Source: UBA668 sp041918155 (GTDB lineage Bacteria > Actinomycetota > Acidimicrobiia > Acidimicrobiales > Ilumatobacteraceae). Taken from it: 64,000 nt of DNA. The stretch is taken from contig JAYRWH010000065.1 of the NCBI GenBank assembly GCA_041918155.1, positions 1-64,000 of the forward strand, in the 5' to 3' direction. Of the stretch, positions 50,128 to 61,400 are shown piece by piece. Numbering within the stretch: the first letter of the stretch is position 1; each line of letters starts with the position of its first letter. Under the pieces are notes generated by a model. The model was not told where the DNA came from and made no database searches. It was given only the letters and a program-made list of their open reading frames with translations. The position numbers and the translations under genes are program-made.

Positions 50128-51493
50128 GCCGCTCGAACAGGTCGGGCACCACGCCCGTCCAGTCGAGTTCGCGCTCGATGCGCTCGGCGAGCGCCTTCGA
50201 CGCGGCCAGCTCGCCATGGGCTACGAATACCCCGCTCGGCTCGCGCGATGCAGTCTCCAGCCAGTTCATCAACTCGTCGCTGTCGGCATGCACGGAGAAG
50301 CCGGTGAGGTCGCACATCTCGGCCCGAACGCGCACATACTGGCCGTGGATCTTCAGGCTGGTGGCGCCCTCCAGCAGTTGCCGGCCGCGGGTGCCCTCGG
50401 CCTGGAAGCCGACGAGCGCGACACTGTTGCGCGCGTCGGGCAGGAACCGGGCGAGGTGGTGCACCACCCGCCCACCGCTGGCCATGCCCGCTCCGGCGAT
50501 GATCACTGCCGAGCCGTTGCGGCGGCTGACCCGCTTGCTGCCCTCGGTGTCCACCACCTCTTCCAGGTTCGGCAGGTCGAGGATGTTCTCGTGACCGCGG
50601 AACTCGGCGCGCACGTCGGCCGCTTCATCGGCCAGCGCGGCGCGGTAGATCGTGAGCCCTGCCAGCGCCATCGGGCTGTCCACATAGACCGGGATGTCGG
50701 GCAGCCGGCCCGCGGCGGCGAGGCGGCGCAGGTGGAACAGCACCACCTCGGTACGGTCGACGGCGAACGCAGGAATCACCACCACGCCGCCGCGCTCGGC
50801 GGTGCGGGCGATGACATCGGCCAACTGCTCGACGGCCTGCTCGCTGTCATGTAGCCGATCACCGTACGTGCTCTCGATCATCACCCAGTCGGCCTCGCCG
50901 ATCGGCGCCGGCGGTTGCAGGAACGGGTGCTGGTTGCGGCCGAGGTCGCCGCTGGTGACGAGCGTGACCTCGCCGATGCGGATGCGGGTGGTCGCCGAGC
51001 CGAGGATGTGGCCCGCAGGCTGAAACGTCACCTCGATACCGTCGGCCGGCGTGAACGGCTCGTCGAAACCCACCGGGTGCAGCCGTTCGAGCGCCGTCCA
51101 GGCATCGTCCTCGCTGTAGAGCGCGAGGGCCGGGCTGTGGCGCGAGTAGCCCTTCTTGTTCGCGTACCCGGCTTCCTCCTCCAGCAGGCGGCCGCTGTCG
51201 GGCAGCACCACTGACATCAGTTTGCCGGTGTCGTAGGTGACGTAGGCGGGCCCGCTGAAGCCTTGCTGCACGAGCCGCGGCAGGTAGCCGCAGTGGTCGA
51301 GGTGGGCATGGGTGATGACGACCGCGTCGAGCGACGCCGGATCTACGGGGAACGGCGCCCAGTTGCGCTGGCGGAGTTCCTTCAGGCCCTGGAACAGCCC
51401 GCAGTCGAGGAGGACCCGCGACGTGCCGGTCTCGATGAGATGGCGGCTGCCGGTGACGGTACGCACGCCACCGAAGGGGGTAAGGGTTGCCAC
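50105..51493 (-). CDS. Metallo-beta-lactamase/beta-CASP RNA-processing nuclease-like protein
   Basis: The 462-residue protein has the MBL motif THAHLDHCG, further metal ligands in PAGHILGSA and SGDLGR, and a beta-CASP insert (VVIPAFAVDRTEVVLFHLRRL). The C-terminal RMMBL domain has GFSVHADSDELMNWL and VAHGE. This layout is typical of CPSF73/YpsF-type ribonucleases rather than RNase J. The frame is open to 51667, but homology starts at the GTG at 51493, just after GGAGGG. The very short spacing of that site leaves some doubt about the exact start. Confidence 0.9.
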   Translation of the reverse strand: MATLTPFGGVRTVTGSRHLIETGTSRVLLDCGLFQGLKELRQRNWAPFPVDPASLDAVVITHAHLDHCGYLPRLVQQGFSGPAYVTYDTGKLMSVVLPDSGRLLEEEAGYANKKGYSRHSPALALYSEDDAWTALERLHPVGFDEPFTPADGIEVTFQPAGHILGSATTRIRIGEVTLVTSGDLGRNQHPFLQPPAPIGEADWVMIESTYGDRLHDSEQAVEQLADVIARTAERGGVVVIPAFAVDRTEVVLFHLRRLAAAGRLPDIPVYVDSPMALAGLTIYRAALADEAADVRAEFRGHENILDLPNLEEVVDTEGSKRVSRRNGSAVIIAGAGMASGGRVVHHLARFLPDARNSVALVGFQAEGTRGRQLLEGATSLKIHGQYVRVRAEMCDLTGFSVHADSDELMNWLETASREPSGVFVAHGELAASKALAERIERELDWTGVVPDLFERLSLAVPR

Positions 51494-51545
51494 GCCCTCC
51501 AGTGAGCGCTTCGCGTCCGGAGGGGGCAAGTGCCGAACGGCCGTC

Positions 51546-53174
<1,629 letters not shown>

Positions 53175-53181
53175 GACCCGG

Positions 53182-53188
53182 CAGAATA
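53182..53188. promoter_or_regulatory. Overlapping divergent -10 elements of the acyl-CoA ligase and thrH
   Basis: On the reverse strand TATTCT occupies 53183-53188, 9 bp before the ligase ATG. On the + strand CAGAAT occupies 53182-53187, 9 bp before the thrH GTG. The two -10 elements are almost the same base pairs, so the genes cannot be initiated together from one molecule. Confidence 0.45.
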
Positions 53189-53195
53189 GGCCACC

Positions 53196-53816
53196 GTGAA
53201 CCAGTCCCTCGCCCCGCAGCAGACGATCGTCACCCTCGACCTGGAGGGCGTGATGGTGCCCGAGATCTGGATCGCGGTGGCCGAGCGCACCGGGATCGAG
53301 GCCTTGCGCCGCACCACCCGCGACGAGCCGGACTACGACGTGCTGATGCGCGGTCGTCTGGCCCTGCTCGCCGAGCACGGCCTGACGATGAGCACGATCG
53401 CCGATGTCATCGCCGGCCTCGCGCCGATGGAGGGCGCGAAGGCGTTCCTCGACGGGTTGCGCGCCCGCACCCAGGTGGTGATCCTCAGCGACACGTTCGA
53501 GCAGTTCGCCGCTCCGCTGATGCGTCAGCTCGGGATGCCGACGATCCTCTGTCACCAACTGATCGTGCAGAACGACCGCATCGTCGACTACGCCTTGCGC
53601 CTGCCCGACCAGAAGCGCCACGCGGTCGAGTCCTTCCGCGCCTTGAACTACCGCGTCGTGGCTGCAGGCGACTCGTACAACGATTCGGCGATGCTCGCCG
53701 CGGCGCACGCCGGCTTCTGGTTCCACGCACCCGCCGCGATTGCTGCCCAGTTCCCCCAGTTCCCCGCCACGGACACCTACGAGGAACTCACGGCCGCCAT
53801 CCTCGGGGCCCTGTGA
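53196..53816 (+). CDS. thrH: Bifunctional phosphoserine phosphatase/homoserine phosphotransferase ThrH
   Basis: The 206-residue HAD-superfamily enzyme has motif I VTLDLEGVMVPEIWIAVAE, then RRTTRDEPDYDVLM (typical of ThrH), motif II VVILSDTFEQF, and motif III/IV Lys (PDQKRHAVESF) with AAGDSYNDSAML. The first HAD Asp and DxE pattern match Pseudomonas ThrH, which can transfer phosphate from phosphoserine to homoserine. It would supply serine and possibly bypass homoserine kinase. The GTG start is set by length. The stop overlaps the next gene (GTGA). Confidence 0.9.
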   Translation: MNQSLAPQQTIVTLDLEGVMVPEIWIAVAERTGIEALRRTTRDEPDYDVLMRGRLALLAEHGLTMSTIADVIAGLAPMEGAKAFLDGLRARTQVVILSDTFEQFAAPLMRQLGMPTILCHQLIVQNDRIVDYALRLPDQKRHAVESFRALNYRVVAAGDSYNDSAMLAAAHAGFWFHAPAAIAAQFPQFPATDTYEELTAAILGAL

Positions 53817-55126
53817 TCCGCAAGCTCGTCGCCGGCACGGCCGAGGAGGAGCGCTGCCCCTCGATCGCCTGGGGCGTGCTGCAGGACGGGGTGCTCACCG
53901 ACGGCGAGGCCACCGACACGGTGTACCGCATCGCCTCGATGACCAAGAGCTTCACCGCCGCGATCGTGCTGTGGCTGCGCGACGAGGGCGCCTGGTCGCT
54001 CGATGACCCGGTTGCCGGCCACGCCCGCGAACTCACCGCGGTGCGCAGCCCGGAGGGTTCTCCGCCGATCACCATCGGGCAGCTGCTCTCGATGTCGTCG
54101 GGGCTCGCCACCGACGACGCGTGGGCCGATCGCCACCTCGACATCAGCCCTGCCGAGATCGATCGCATCTACGCGGCCGGCCCCACTTTCGCCTGCCGGC
54201 CCGGCGAGGCGTACGAGTACAGCAACCTCGGCTACGCGATGCTCGGGCGGATCGTATTCCGCTCCACCGGCCGCCACCTGCAGACGCTCGTCACCCAGCG
54301 CATCCTGCAGCCGCTGGGGATGGACGACACGACCTGGGTGCAGCCCGCGCACGAGCGCTGGGCCCGCCCGCACCGGGTGCAGGACGGCCAGATCGTGCCC
54401 GACCGCGAGGATCCGCTGGGCGATGGCGAGATCGCCCCGATGGGCGGCCTGTGGACGACGGTCGCCGATCTCGCCAAGTGGGTCGCGTGGCTCGATGCGC
54501 CCGCGCCGGCGCCCGCGTTCCGCCACGAGATGCAGCGCATCCACACCTATCAAGGCATCACCGAGCTGGCCGGCCACCGCAGCCCGGCCGGCTACGGCTA
54601 CGGGCTGAACGTCCGTGACGACGCGGTGCTCGGTCCGGTCGTGGCCCACTCGGGCGGCCTGCCCGGGTACGGCAGCAACATGCGCTGGGTGCGTGGCAGG
54701 GGCATCGGCGCGATTGCGTTGGCCAACGTCACCTATGCGCCCATGTCCGAGCTCACGCTGCGCATGCTCCACGTGCTGCACGAGCAGGGGCTCGTGCCCC
54801 CGGCCCCGACCCCGGAGGCTCCTCTGCTGCACGCTGCCGCCGGCCGGCTGGTGGCGTTGTTGAACGACTGGGACGACGCGGTGGCCGCCAAGTTGTTCGC
54901 CGACAACGTGGCGCTCGACGAGTCATTCGCCCGCCGCGCCGCCGCGGCGGCCAAAGTGCGCGAGCTGCACGGCCCGCTGGAGTTGGAGGCGGTGGCGCCC
55001 GACCGGGCGACGAGCGGGGTACTCACCCTGCGCGGCACCACCAGCGGCGCCACCCTCCACCTCGACGTGCAGCTCAGCCCGGAGCCGACGGCCGGGGTGC
55101 AGTGGTACGAACTACGAGGGCAATGA
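53813..55126 (+). CDS. Serine hydrolase of the beta-lactamase/class C family
   Basis: The 437-residue protein has the penicillin-binding fold: SxxK (ASMTKSFTAA), YSN-type YSNLGYAMLG and HSGGLPGYGSN in place of KTG. A C-terminal domain of about 110 residues is extra and lipocalin-like in proportion, as seen in some esterases/D-aminopeptidases. No signal peptide is visible, so it is probably cytoplasmic. It is translationally coupled to thrH, and its tail overlaps the opposite hydrolase gene by 53 bp. The substrate is unknown. Confidence 0.86.
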   Translation: MIRKLVAGTAEEERCPSIAWGVLQDGVLTDGEATDTVYRIASMTKSFTAAIVLWLRDEGAWSLDDPVAGHARELTAVRSPEGSPPITIGQLLSMSSGLATDDAWADRHLDISPAEIDRIYAAGPTFACRPGEAYEYSNLGYAMLGRIVFRSTGRHLQTLVTQRILQPLGMDDTTWVQPAHERWARPHRVQDGQIVPDREDPLGDGEIAPMGGLWTTVADLAKWVAWLDAPAPAPAFRHEMQRIHTYQGITELAGHRSPAGYGYGLNVRDDAVLGPVVAHSGGLPGYGSNMRWVRGRGIGAIALANVTYAPMSELTLRMLHVLHEQGLVPPAPTPEAPLLHAAAGRLVALLNDWDDAVAAKLFADNVALDESFARRAAAAAKVRELHGPLELEAVAPDRATSGVLTLRGTTSGATLHLDVQLSPEPTAGVQWYELRGQ

Positions 55127-55889
55127 CGTCGTCGACCACGTCGAAGTGGTGACGGTCGGCGACTTCCAGCGCGGTCGCTCCCAAGCGTTCGGCAAAGGCC
55201 CGGCTCTGTGCCTTGAACGCATCGGTGTCGTTCTCGCCCCACGCCACGAGGCTCTCCGGCCGCTGATCCGTCAGAGGCAGCAGCATCGGGCTGAACGCGG
55301 CTGCCGCGGCCTCGTCGAGCCCGAGCGGCCGATTCACCGTGGTGTGGACGAGTGGTCGCAGGTCGTACACCCCGCTGATGAGCACCACCCGGTCGATCGG
55401 CACGGGTGCGGGCGCCACGAGGGCGACCATCGCCGCCAACTGGGCCCCGGCCGAGTGTCCGACGAGCACGACGAACGACGGCCGGACGGCCTGGGCGAGT
55501 GCCGCCAGGGCGGCCCGGCACTGCTCCACCATCTGCCCGATCACTGCCCCGGGGGCCAGCGTGTACTCGATCGCTGCGTACGACCAGCCATGCGCGAGCA
55601 CGTCGGGCGCCAGGTAGAGAGAGTCCGCGGCGCTGAGCGCCTGCCAATACCCCCCGTGGATGAACACCAAGAGCGGCTTTTTCGGCCCAGCATCGACGAA
55701 GAGGGCGCCCGCGCCCACCTCGCGCACCCTTGATCCGAGCGCGTTTCGGGCCACGGTGCTGCGCACCTGGTAGTCGGCAATGTGCGGCTCGGCGCTGCCG
55801 CCGGCCCGCGAACTCGGCGAGTATTCCCGCTCAAGGTCCTCGTCACCCTCCACCTGCGCAAGCGTAGGCTTGCGCCCCCTTAGGGCCAT
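55074..55889 (-). CDS. Alpha/beta hydrolase, kynurenine-formamidase/BD-FAE-like
   Basis: The 271-residue hydrolase has oxyanion HGGYW (VFIHGGYWQAL), the nucleophile elbow GHSAGAQLA, acid Asp in WGENDTDAFK and His in RHHFDVV. The HGGYW motif is typical of bacterial kynurenine formamidase-like esterases. No tryptophan-degradation genes adjoin it, so the substrate is open. The ATG at 55889 is chosen; a GTG at 55898 is also in frame. The 3' 53 bp are antisense to the serine hydrolase gene. Confidence 0.83.
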   Translation of the reverse strand: MALRGRKPTLAQVEGDEDLEREYSPSSRAGGSAEPHIADYQVRSTVARNALGSRVREVGAGALFVDAGPKKPLLVFIHGGYWQALSAADSLYLAPDVLAHGWSYAAIEYTLAPGAVIGQMVEQCRAALAALAQAVRPSFVVLVGHSAGAQLAAMVALVAPAPVPIDRVVLISGVYDLRPLVHTTVNRPLGLDEAAAAAFSPMLLPLTDQRPESLVAWGENDTDAFKAQSRAFAERLGATALEVADRHHFDVVDDVIALVVRTTAPRPSAPG

Positions 55890-55956
55890 TGGTCCCACGC
55901 GGGCAGGCCGTGTGCCCCTGCCCGCTCACCCGACGCGGGGGTGTACCGTCGCAGGC

Positions 55957-56964
55957 GTGTTCGTGTATCGCCAGACTCCTCGTACCCGCTCCCTGCGCGT
56001 AGCCGTCGCGGCCGTCAGCCTGTTCGCCTTCGTGGCGTCGAGCTGCGGTAGCGACTCCAACGACGCCGCGAGTGCCACCACCGCCGGCTCCACCGGGGGC
56101 AGCACCGCCAGCACCACGCCCGGTGCGGCCGCTTCCACCACGGCGGTCACCATGCCCATGGGCGACATCGTCGCGACGGCGCTCACCAACCACGTCTTCA
56201 CCGAGCTCGCCGGCCTCGCGGTCGACGCCGGCCTGGTGCAGGCGCTGCGCGGTGGTCCGTTCACGGTGTTCGCGCCCACCGACATGGCCTTCGACAAGCT
56301 GCCCGTTCCTGTCCTGCACGCCGTGCAGGACGCGAACGACGGTGAGCTGCTGAAGACCGTGCTGCTCCACCACGTGGTGGACGGCGCGATCAGCCCCGAT
56401 CAGATGGTCGAGGGCGAGCTCACCACGCTGGCCGGCGACACGCTCACCGTCACCAAGGTCGGCGACACGTTCTACGTCGACGGCAATGCGGTCGGCCCTG
56501 GCGTCGAGGCCACCAATGGCTATGTGTACGTCATGAGCGACGTGCTGGTGCCCGCCATCGGCGACATCGTCGCCATCGCCCAGACCCTGCCCGGCTTCGA
56601 GACGCTGGTCTCGCTGGTCGTCAAGGCCGAGCTCGTCGAAACCCTGCAGGGTGCAGGCCCGTTCACCGTGTTCGCCCCCGCCGACGCGGCCTTCGAAGCC
56701 CTGCCTGCCGCCACGCTCAACGCGGTGGCGAACAACATGGCCCTACTCACCACGGTGCTCACCCACCATGTGGTCGCCGGCAAGATCACGATCGACCAGA
56801 TGAAGGACGGCGACGAGCTCACCACGGTCGCCGGCGACACCCTCAAGGTCACCATCGTCGATGGTGTGGTCAACATCGACGGCAACCCGATCCTCGTCCA
56901 GAACGTGCAGGCAACCAACGGCGTCATCCACGTGATGGGTGCGGTCCTGGTCCCCGAGAGCTGA
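55957..56964 (+). CDS. Lipoprotein with two fasciclin (FAS1) domains
   Basis: The 335-residue protein has a lipoprotein signal (lipobox VASSC near residue 30), an Ala/Ser/Thr/Gly linker, and two FAS1 domains (about 70-200 and 205-335). Each has the H1/H2 boxes: GPFTVFAPTDMAFDKLP ... LLHHVV and GPFTVFAPADAAFEALP ... LTHHVVAGKI. FAS1 domains mediate adhesion at cell surfaces. The two domains differ enough to be an old duplication. The gene starts at a GTG and ends at a strong terminator. Confidence 0.92.
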   Translation: MFVYRQTPRTRSLRVAVAAVSLFAFVASSCGSDSNDAASATTAGSTGGSTASTTPGAAASTTAVTMPMGDIVATALTNHVFTELAGLAVDAGLVQALRGGPFTVFAPTDMAFDKLPVPVLHAVQDANDGELLKTVLLHHVVDGAISPDQMVEGELTTLAGDTLTVTKVGDTFYVDGNAVGPGVEATNGYVYVMSDVLVPAIGDIVAIAQTLPGFETLVSLVVKAELVETLQGAGPFTVFAPADAAFEALPAATLNAVANNMALLTTVLTHHVVAGKITIDQMKDGDELTTVAGDTLKVTIVDGVVNIDGNPILVQNVQATNGVIHVMGAVLVPES

Positions 56965-56984
56965 GCACGACACAGCAACGGTCT

Positions 56985-57032
56985 ACCGGCCGGGCGTTCG
57001 CGGGCGGCGAGCGTCCGGCCGGTCCACGTTTT
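56985..57032 (+). terminator. Rho-independent terminator after the FAS1 lipoprotein
   Basis: ACCGGCCGGGCG (56985-56996) pairs with CGTCCGGCCGGT (57012-57023), a 12-bp stem with one G-T pair. It is followed after five bases by TTTT (57029-57032). It is the best terminator in the window. Confidence 0.75.
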
Positions 57033-57051
57033 CTCCCGCAAGAATGGGGGG

Positions 57052-58053
57052 ATGTGGCGTCGCGCTCTCCTCCTGGTTGTCGGCGCGATCGCCCTCGCCC
57101 CCGCCACCGCCTTTGCCGATGCCGCCGGACCCTCGGACTTCCAGAGCCGGGTGACCTCGGTGGAGCCCGCCACCCCCGAGGTGGAAGTGACAGTGGAGGG
57201 CGGCGACTCGTTCCTCATGCTGAAGGCGCGCAAGGGCTCGGTCGTGACGGTGCCCGGGTACGAGGACGAGCCGTTCCTGCGGTTCGAGGCCGACGGCACC
57301 GTGCTGGAGAACACGGCCTCGTACACCGCCATCGTGAGCCGTTCGCGCTATATGAGCGCCGACCCGCACATCGCCCACGATACGGCTCCTCGCTGGCACC
57401 AGGTGGCTGACGGCGGCGCGTACGCCTGGCACGACCACCGCATCCACTGGATGTCGCCGGGCGACCCGCCGGGCAAGCGGCCCGGCGATGTGATCCTGCG
57501 GTCACAGATCCCGATCGTCGTCGGGAGCGTGAACGTGGTGGTCACGGTCGAGTCGGTATGGCTGCCGCCGCCATCGCCCCTGCCGGCCTGGATCGGTGGG
57601 GTGGCCGGTGCGGCCCTCATTGCCGGTGCGCTGACGCTGCAGAAGCGGCAGCGGCAGCGGATGGTGGCCGGCCTGCTCGTGGTCGACCTCGCAGTGCTTG
57701 CCGTCGTGGTCGGGTGGTGGCAGTACCACTCGCTCCCGGCCGAGACCGGGCCGAGTGCGCTGTGGTTCGCGCTGCCGCTGGTGGCGCTGGCGGCGGCCGT
57801 TGCCCGGGTGGCGCTGCGCAAACCGCTCACCGGTGAGGCCCTCGCCCTGCTGGCCGGGGCCAACCTGGCCATCTGGGGCTGGCAGCGCCGCGACGACCTG
57901 GTCCGCGCCGCGCTGCCCACGAACGCACCGTGGTGGCTCGATCGGGCGGTGTCCGCCGCCGCGCTCACGGGCGGCACGGTGGTCGCCGTCGCCGCGCTCG
58001 TCGCCCTCGGAACCGCCGTGGTGGCGCCTCAGCGGCTCACTTCAGCGTCTTGA
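57052..58053 (+). CDS. Exported membrane protein with HDHRxHWM motif
   Basis: The 333-residue protein has a signal peptide (cleavage near AFADA), an extracytoplasmic domain of about 130 residues and five to six C-terminal transmembrane segments. The domain ends with AYAWHDHRIHWMSPGDPP, a motif I recall from actinobacterial membrane proteins of unknown function; two His and one Asp could bind a metal. The first 110 residues look like a beta-sandwich. Its 3' end overlaps the convergent cytochrome gene by 17 bp. I cannot assign a function. Confidence 0.65.
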   Translation: MWRRALLLVVGAIALAPATAFADAAGPSDFQSRVTSVEPATPEVEVTVEGGDSFLMLKARKGSVVTVPGYEDEPFLRFEADGTVLENTASYTAIVSRSRYMSADPHIAHDTAPRWHQVADGGAYAWHDHRIHWMSPGDPPGKRPGDVILRSQIPIVVGSVNVVVTVESVWLPPPSPLPAWIGGVAGAALIAGALTLQKRQRQRMVAGLLVVDLAVLAVVVGWWQYHSLPAETGPSALWFALPLVALAAAVARVALRKPLTGEALALLAGANLAIWGWQRRDDLVRAALPTNAPWWLDRAVSAAALTGGTVVAVAALVALGTAVVAPQRLTSAS

Positions 58054-58408
58054 TGTAGTCGACGACGGCCTGCACCTCGGTGGCGGTCAGCTGGTTCGGC
58101 GGCATCATCGGGTAACCCTTCACCTGCTGGGCCGTCGGATCGGTCATGGCACGCGCGAGGTAGGCGTCGTCGGCGATCACCGTGGTGCCGTCGATGAGCG
58201 TCACCTCGGCCATGTAGAGGCCCTTCCACGCCGGCGCCATCCCACCGCTGCCACCCGGGCCGTGACAGGCGATGCAGCCCTTGGTGTTGAAGAGGCGCTC
58301 GCCCTCGGAGTTGGCCGCACTGTCGGGGTCCGGCGCGCACGCTGCCAGAGTCGCGACCGTGGCAGCGACCCCCGCAAGTACGAGCAGCTGGAATCGCTTG
58401 GGCGTCAC
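58037..58408 (-). CDS. Lipoprotein mono-haem cytochrome c
   Basis: The 123-residue protein has lipobox LAAC (Cys24) and a class I cytochrome c domain: haem motif CIACH (45-49) and axial Met in GYPMMPP, with a C-terminal helix EVQAVVDYIKTL. It would sit on the outer face of the membrane and carry electrons. Its terminal oxidase or reductase partner is not in the window. It is convergent with the HDHRxHWM membrane protein, whose function might be linked. Confidence 0.92.
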   Translation of the reverse strand: MTPKRFQLLVLAGVAATVATLAACAPDPDSAANSEGERLFNTKGCIACHGPGGSGGMAPAWKGLYMAEVTLIDGTTVIADDAYLARAMTDPTAQQVKGYPMMPPNQLTATEVQAVVDYIKTLK

Positions 58409-58459
58409 GGAGCAATTCTACGGGCGGCACCACCCCCTTCGGCTGCCATGCTGGGCGGC

Positions 58460-61400
58460 ATGGAACGCCGCGCCGCTGCAGCAGACGCCCTGCGCGCCGC
58501 GGGCCGGTTCGCATGCCCGCCCGCGCTGCCGCTGGCCGACCGCCGCGACGACCTGATCGCTGCGATCCGCGACAACCAGGTGGTGATCGTTGCCGGCGAG
58601 ACAGGGTCGGGCAAGAGCACCCAGCTGCCCAAGCTGTGCCTCGACCTCGGGCGCGGGGTCAGCGGGCTGATCGGTCACACCCAGCCGCGGCGGGTGGCGG
58701 CGCGCACGATCGCCGAACGCATCGCCGAGGAGATCGGCACGGAGCTGGGCACGACGATCGGTTACACCGTGCGCTTCACCGACAAGGTGGGCGAGCAGAC
58801 GATGGTGAAGGTGATGACTGACGGCATCTTGCTCGCCGAGATCCAGCGCGACCGGATGCTGCGCCGCTACGACACGATCATCATCGACGAGGCCCACGAA
58901 CGCAGCCTCAACATCGACTTCCTGCTCGGCTATCTCGCCCAGCTCCTGCCGAAGCGCCCCGACCTGAAGGTGATCGTCACCTCGGCCACGATCGACACCG
59001 AGCGCTTCAGCGAGCACTTCTCTGGCGCGCCGATCATCGAGGTGAGCGGACGCACCTACCCGGTGGAGCTGCGCTACCGCGAGCTCGATGAAGAGACCGA
59101 CCAGGTGCAGGGCATCATCGCCGCCGTCGACGAACTCGCGCTGGAGGGCAACGGCGACGTTCTCGTGTTCCTCTCCGGCGAGCGCGAGATCCACGACACG
59201 GCCGACGCGCTGCGCCGCCATTTCGCCGACGGCGGCGGGCCACACACCGAGGTGCTGCCGTTGTATGCCCGGCTGTCGGCCGTCGAGCAGCACCGCATCT
59301 TCCAGTCGCACCGCGGGCGGCGGATCGTGCTCGCCACCAACGTCGCCGAGACGTCGCTCACCGTGCCCGGTGTGCGCTATGTGGTCGACACCGGCGCGGC
59401 GCGCATCTCGCGCTACAGCCACCGGCTGAAGGTGCAGCGTCTGCCGATCGAGGCCGTGTCGCAGGCATCGGCGAACCAGCGCGCCGGCCGTTGTGGCCGT
59501 GTCGCGCCGGGCGTGTGTATCCGCCTGTACTCGGAGGAGGAGTTCCTCGATCGGCCCGAGTACACCGAGCCCGAGATCCTGCGCACGAACCTCGCGTCGG
59601 TGATCCTGCAGATGACCGCGCTCGGGCTGGGCGACGTGTCGGCGTTCCCGTTCCTCGACCCGCCCGACCCGCGCTCGGTACGCGACGGGTACGCGCTGTT
59701 GGAGGAGTTGGGTGCTCTTACAGAGCAGCGGCTCACCCCGCTCGGCACGCGGCTGGCACGCCTGCCAATCGACCCGCGCCTGGGCCGCATGGTGCTCGAG
59801 GCCGAGCGCCACGGGTGCGTGCGCGAGGTGCTCATCATCACGGCCGCGCTGTCGATCCAGGACCCACGCGAGCGGCCAGCAGAGCACCGCGCCGCGGCTG
59901 ACGAGGCCCATGCCCGCTTCATCGTGCCCGGCAGCGACTTCCTCACGCTCGTGAAGCTGTGGGATTACCTCCGCGAACAGCAAAAAGCGCTGACCGGCAA
60001 CCAGTTCCGCAAGCTGTGCCGCGGCGAGTACCTCAACTACCTGCGCGTGCGTGAGTGGCACGACCTGTTCAGCCAACTGCGCCAGGTGGCCGGTGGGCTG
60101 GGGATCCGCTCCGGTACGGACGCGGGCCACCCCGACCGGGTGCACCAGGCGATGCTCGCCGGCCTGCTCTCGCATGTCGGCATGCGAGACGGCACCACCC
60201 GCGAGTACCGCGGCGCGCACGGTTCGCGGTTCATGATCGGCCGCGAGTCGGCCGCGGGCAAGGCACTGTCGAAGTGGGTGATCGCCGCCGAACTGGTGGA
60301 GACCAACCGCTTGTGGGGCCGCGTCGTCGCCGCGGTGCAACCCGAGTGGGCCGAGCAGCTGGGCGGCGCGTTGCTCCGCCACTCCTACGGCGAGCCGCGA
60401 TGGGATGCCCGCCGGGGTGGGGCGGTGTGCGGCGAGACGGTCACGCTCTACGGCCTGCCGATCATCAGCAACCGCACGATCGGCTACGACCGGGTGAACC
60501 CCGGTGAGGCCCGCGAGCTGTTCATCCGCAACGCGCTCGTGGCCGGTGAGTGGACCACGAACCAGAAGTTCTACGAACGCAATCGCCGCTTCCTCGCCGA
60601 TCTCGCCGGTTGGGCCGAGCGCACGCGCCGCCCCGAGGTCGTCGATGACGAGGCGATCTTCCGCTATTACGACGCACGATTGGGGCCGGAGGTGTTCACC
60701 ACCCGCCACTTCGACAAGTGGTGGAAGGACGCGCGCACGGCCACGCCCGAGCTGCTGACGATGACGATGCATGATTTCGTGCGCGGCGGCGCCGGCAGCG
60801 CGCACGACTTCCCCACCGTCTGGCCCCACGCCTCCATGGATCTCCACGTGACGTATCGCTTCGACCCGGGCAACGCGCTCGACGGGGCAACCGTGCACGT
60901 TCCCCTCGCCGCGCTCAACCAGGTGACACCCGCGGGTTTCGATTGGAGCGTCCCCGGCTTCCGCGACGAACTCGTCGGTGCGCTCGTACGCAACCTGCCC
61001 AAGGAGCACCGCCGCGAGCTGGTGCCGATGAACGAGGTCGTCGACAAGGTGACGGCGCGGCTGGGCTCGCCCGCGGGGTGGGAGGACGGCACGTCGCTCG
61101 CCGCCGCCGTCGCGGCGACCGTGCACGAGTGCACCGGCGTGCGCGTGCCCGTGGCCGCATTCGACGGCGAGCGGGCACCTGGCCACCTGCGCCTGTCGTT
61201 CTCCGTCGACTCCGAGGACGGCACGCCGCTGGCCGCGGGGAAGGATCTGCTCGTGCTGCAGCGCGAGCTGTCCGCTCGCCAGCGCCTCGCCGTCGCCCAG
61301 GCCGCGCCGATCGACGAGCGCACGGGCATCATCACGTGGGACATCGGCGACCTGCCCACCGAGGTAACCACCACCCCCGGCGGCGTGACCGTGCGCGGCT

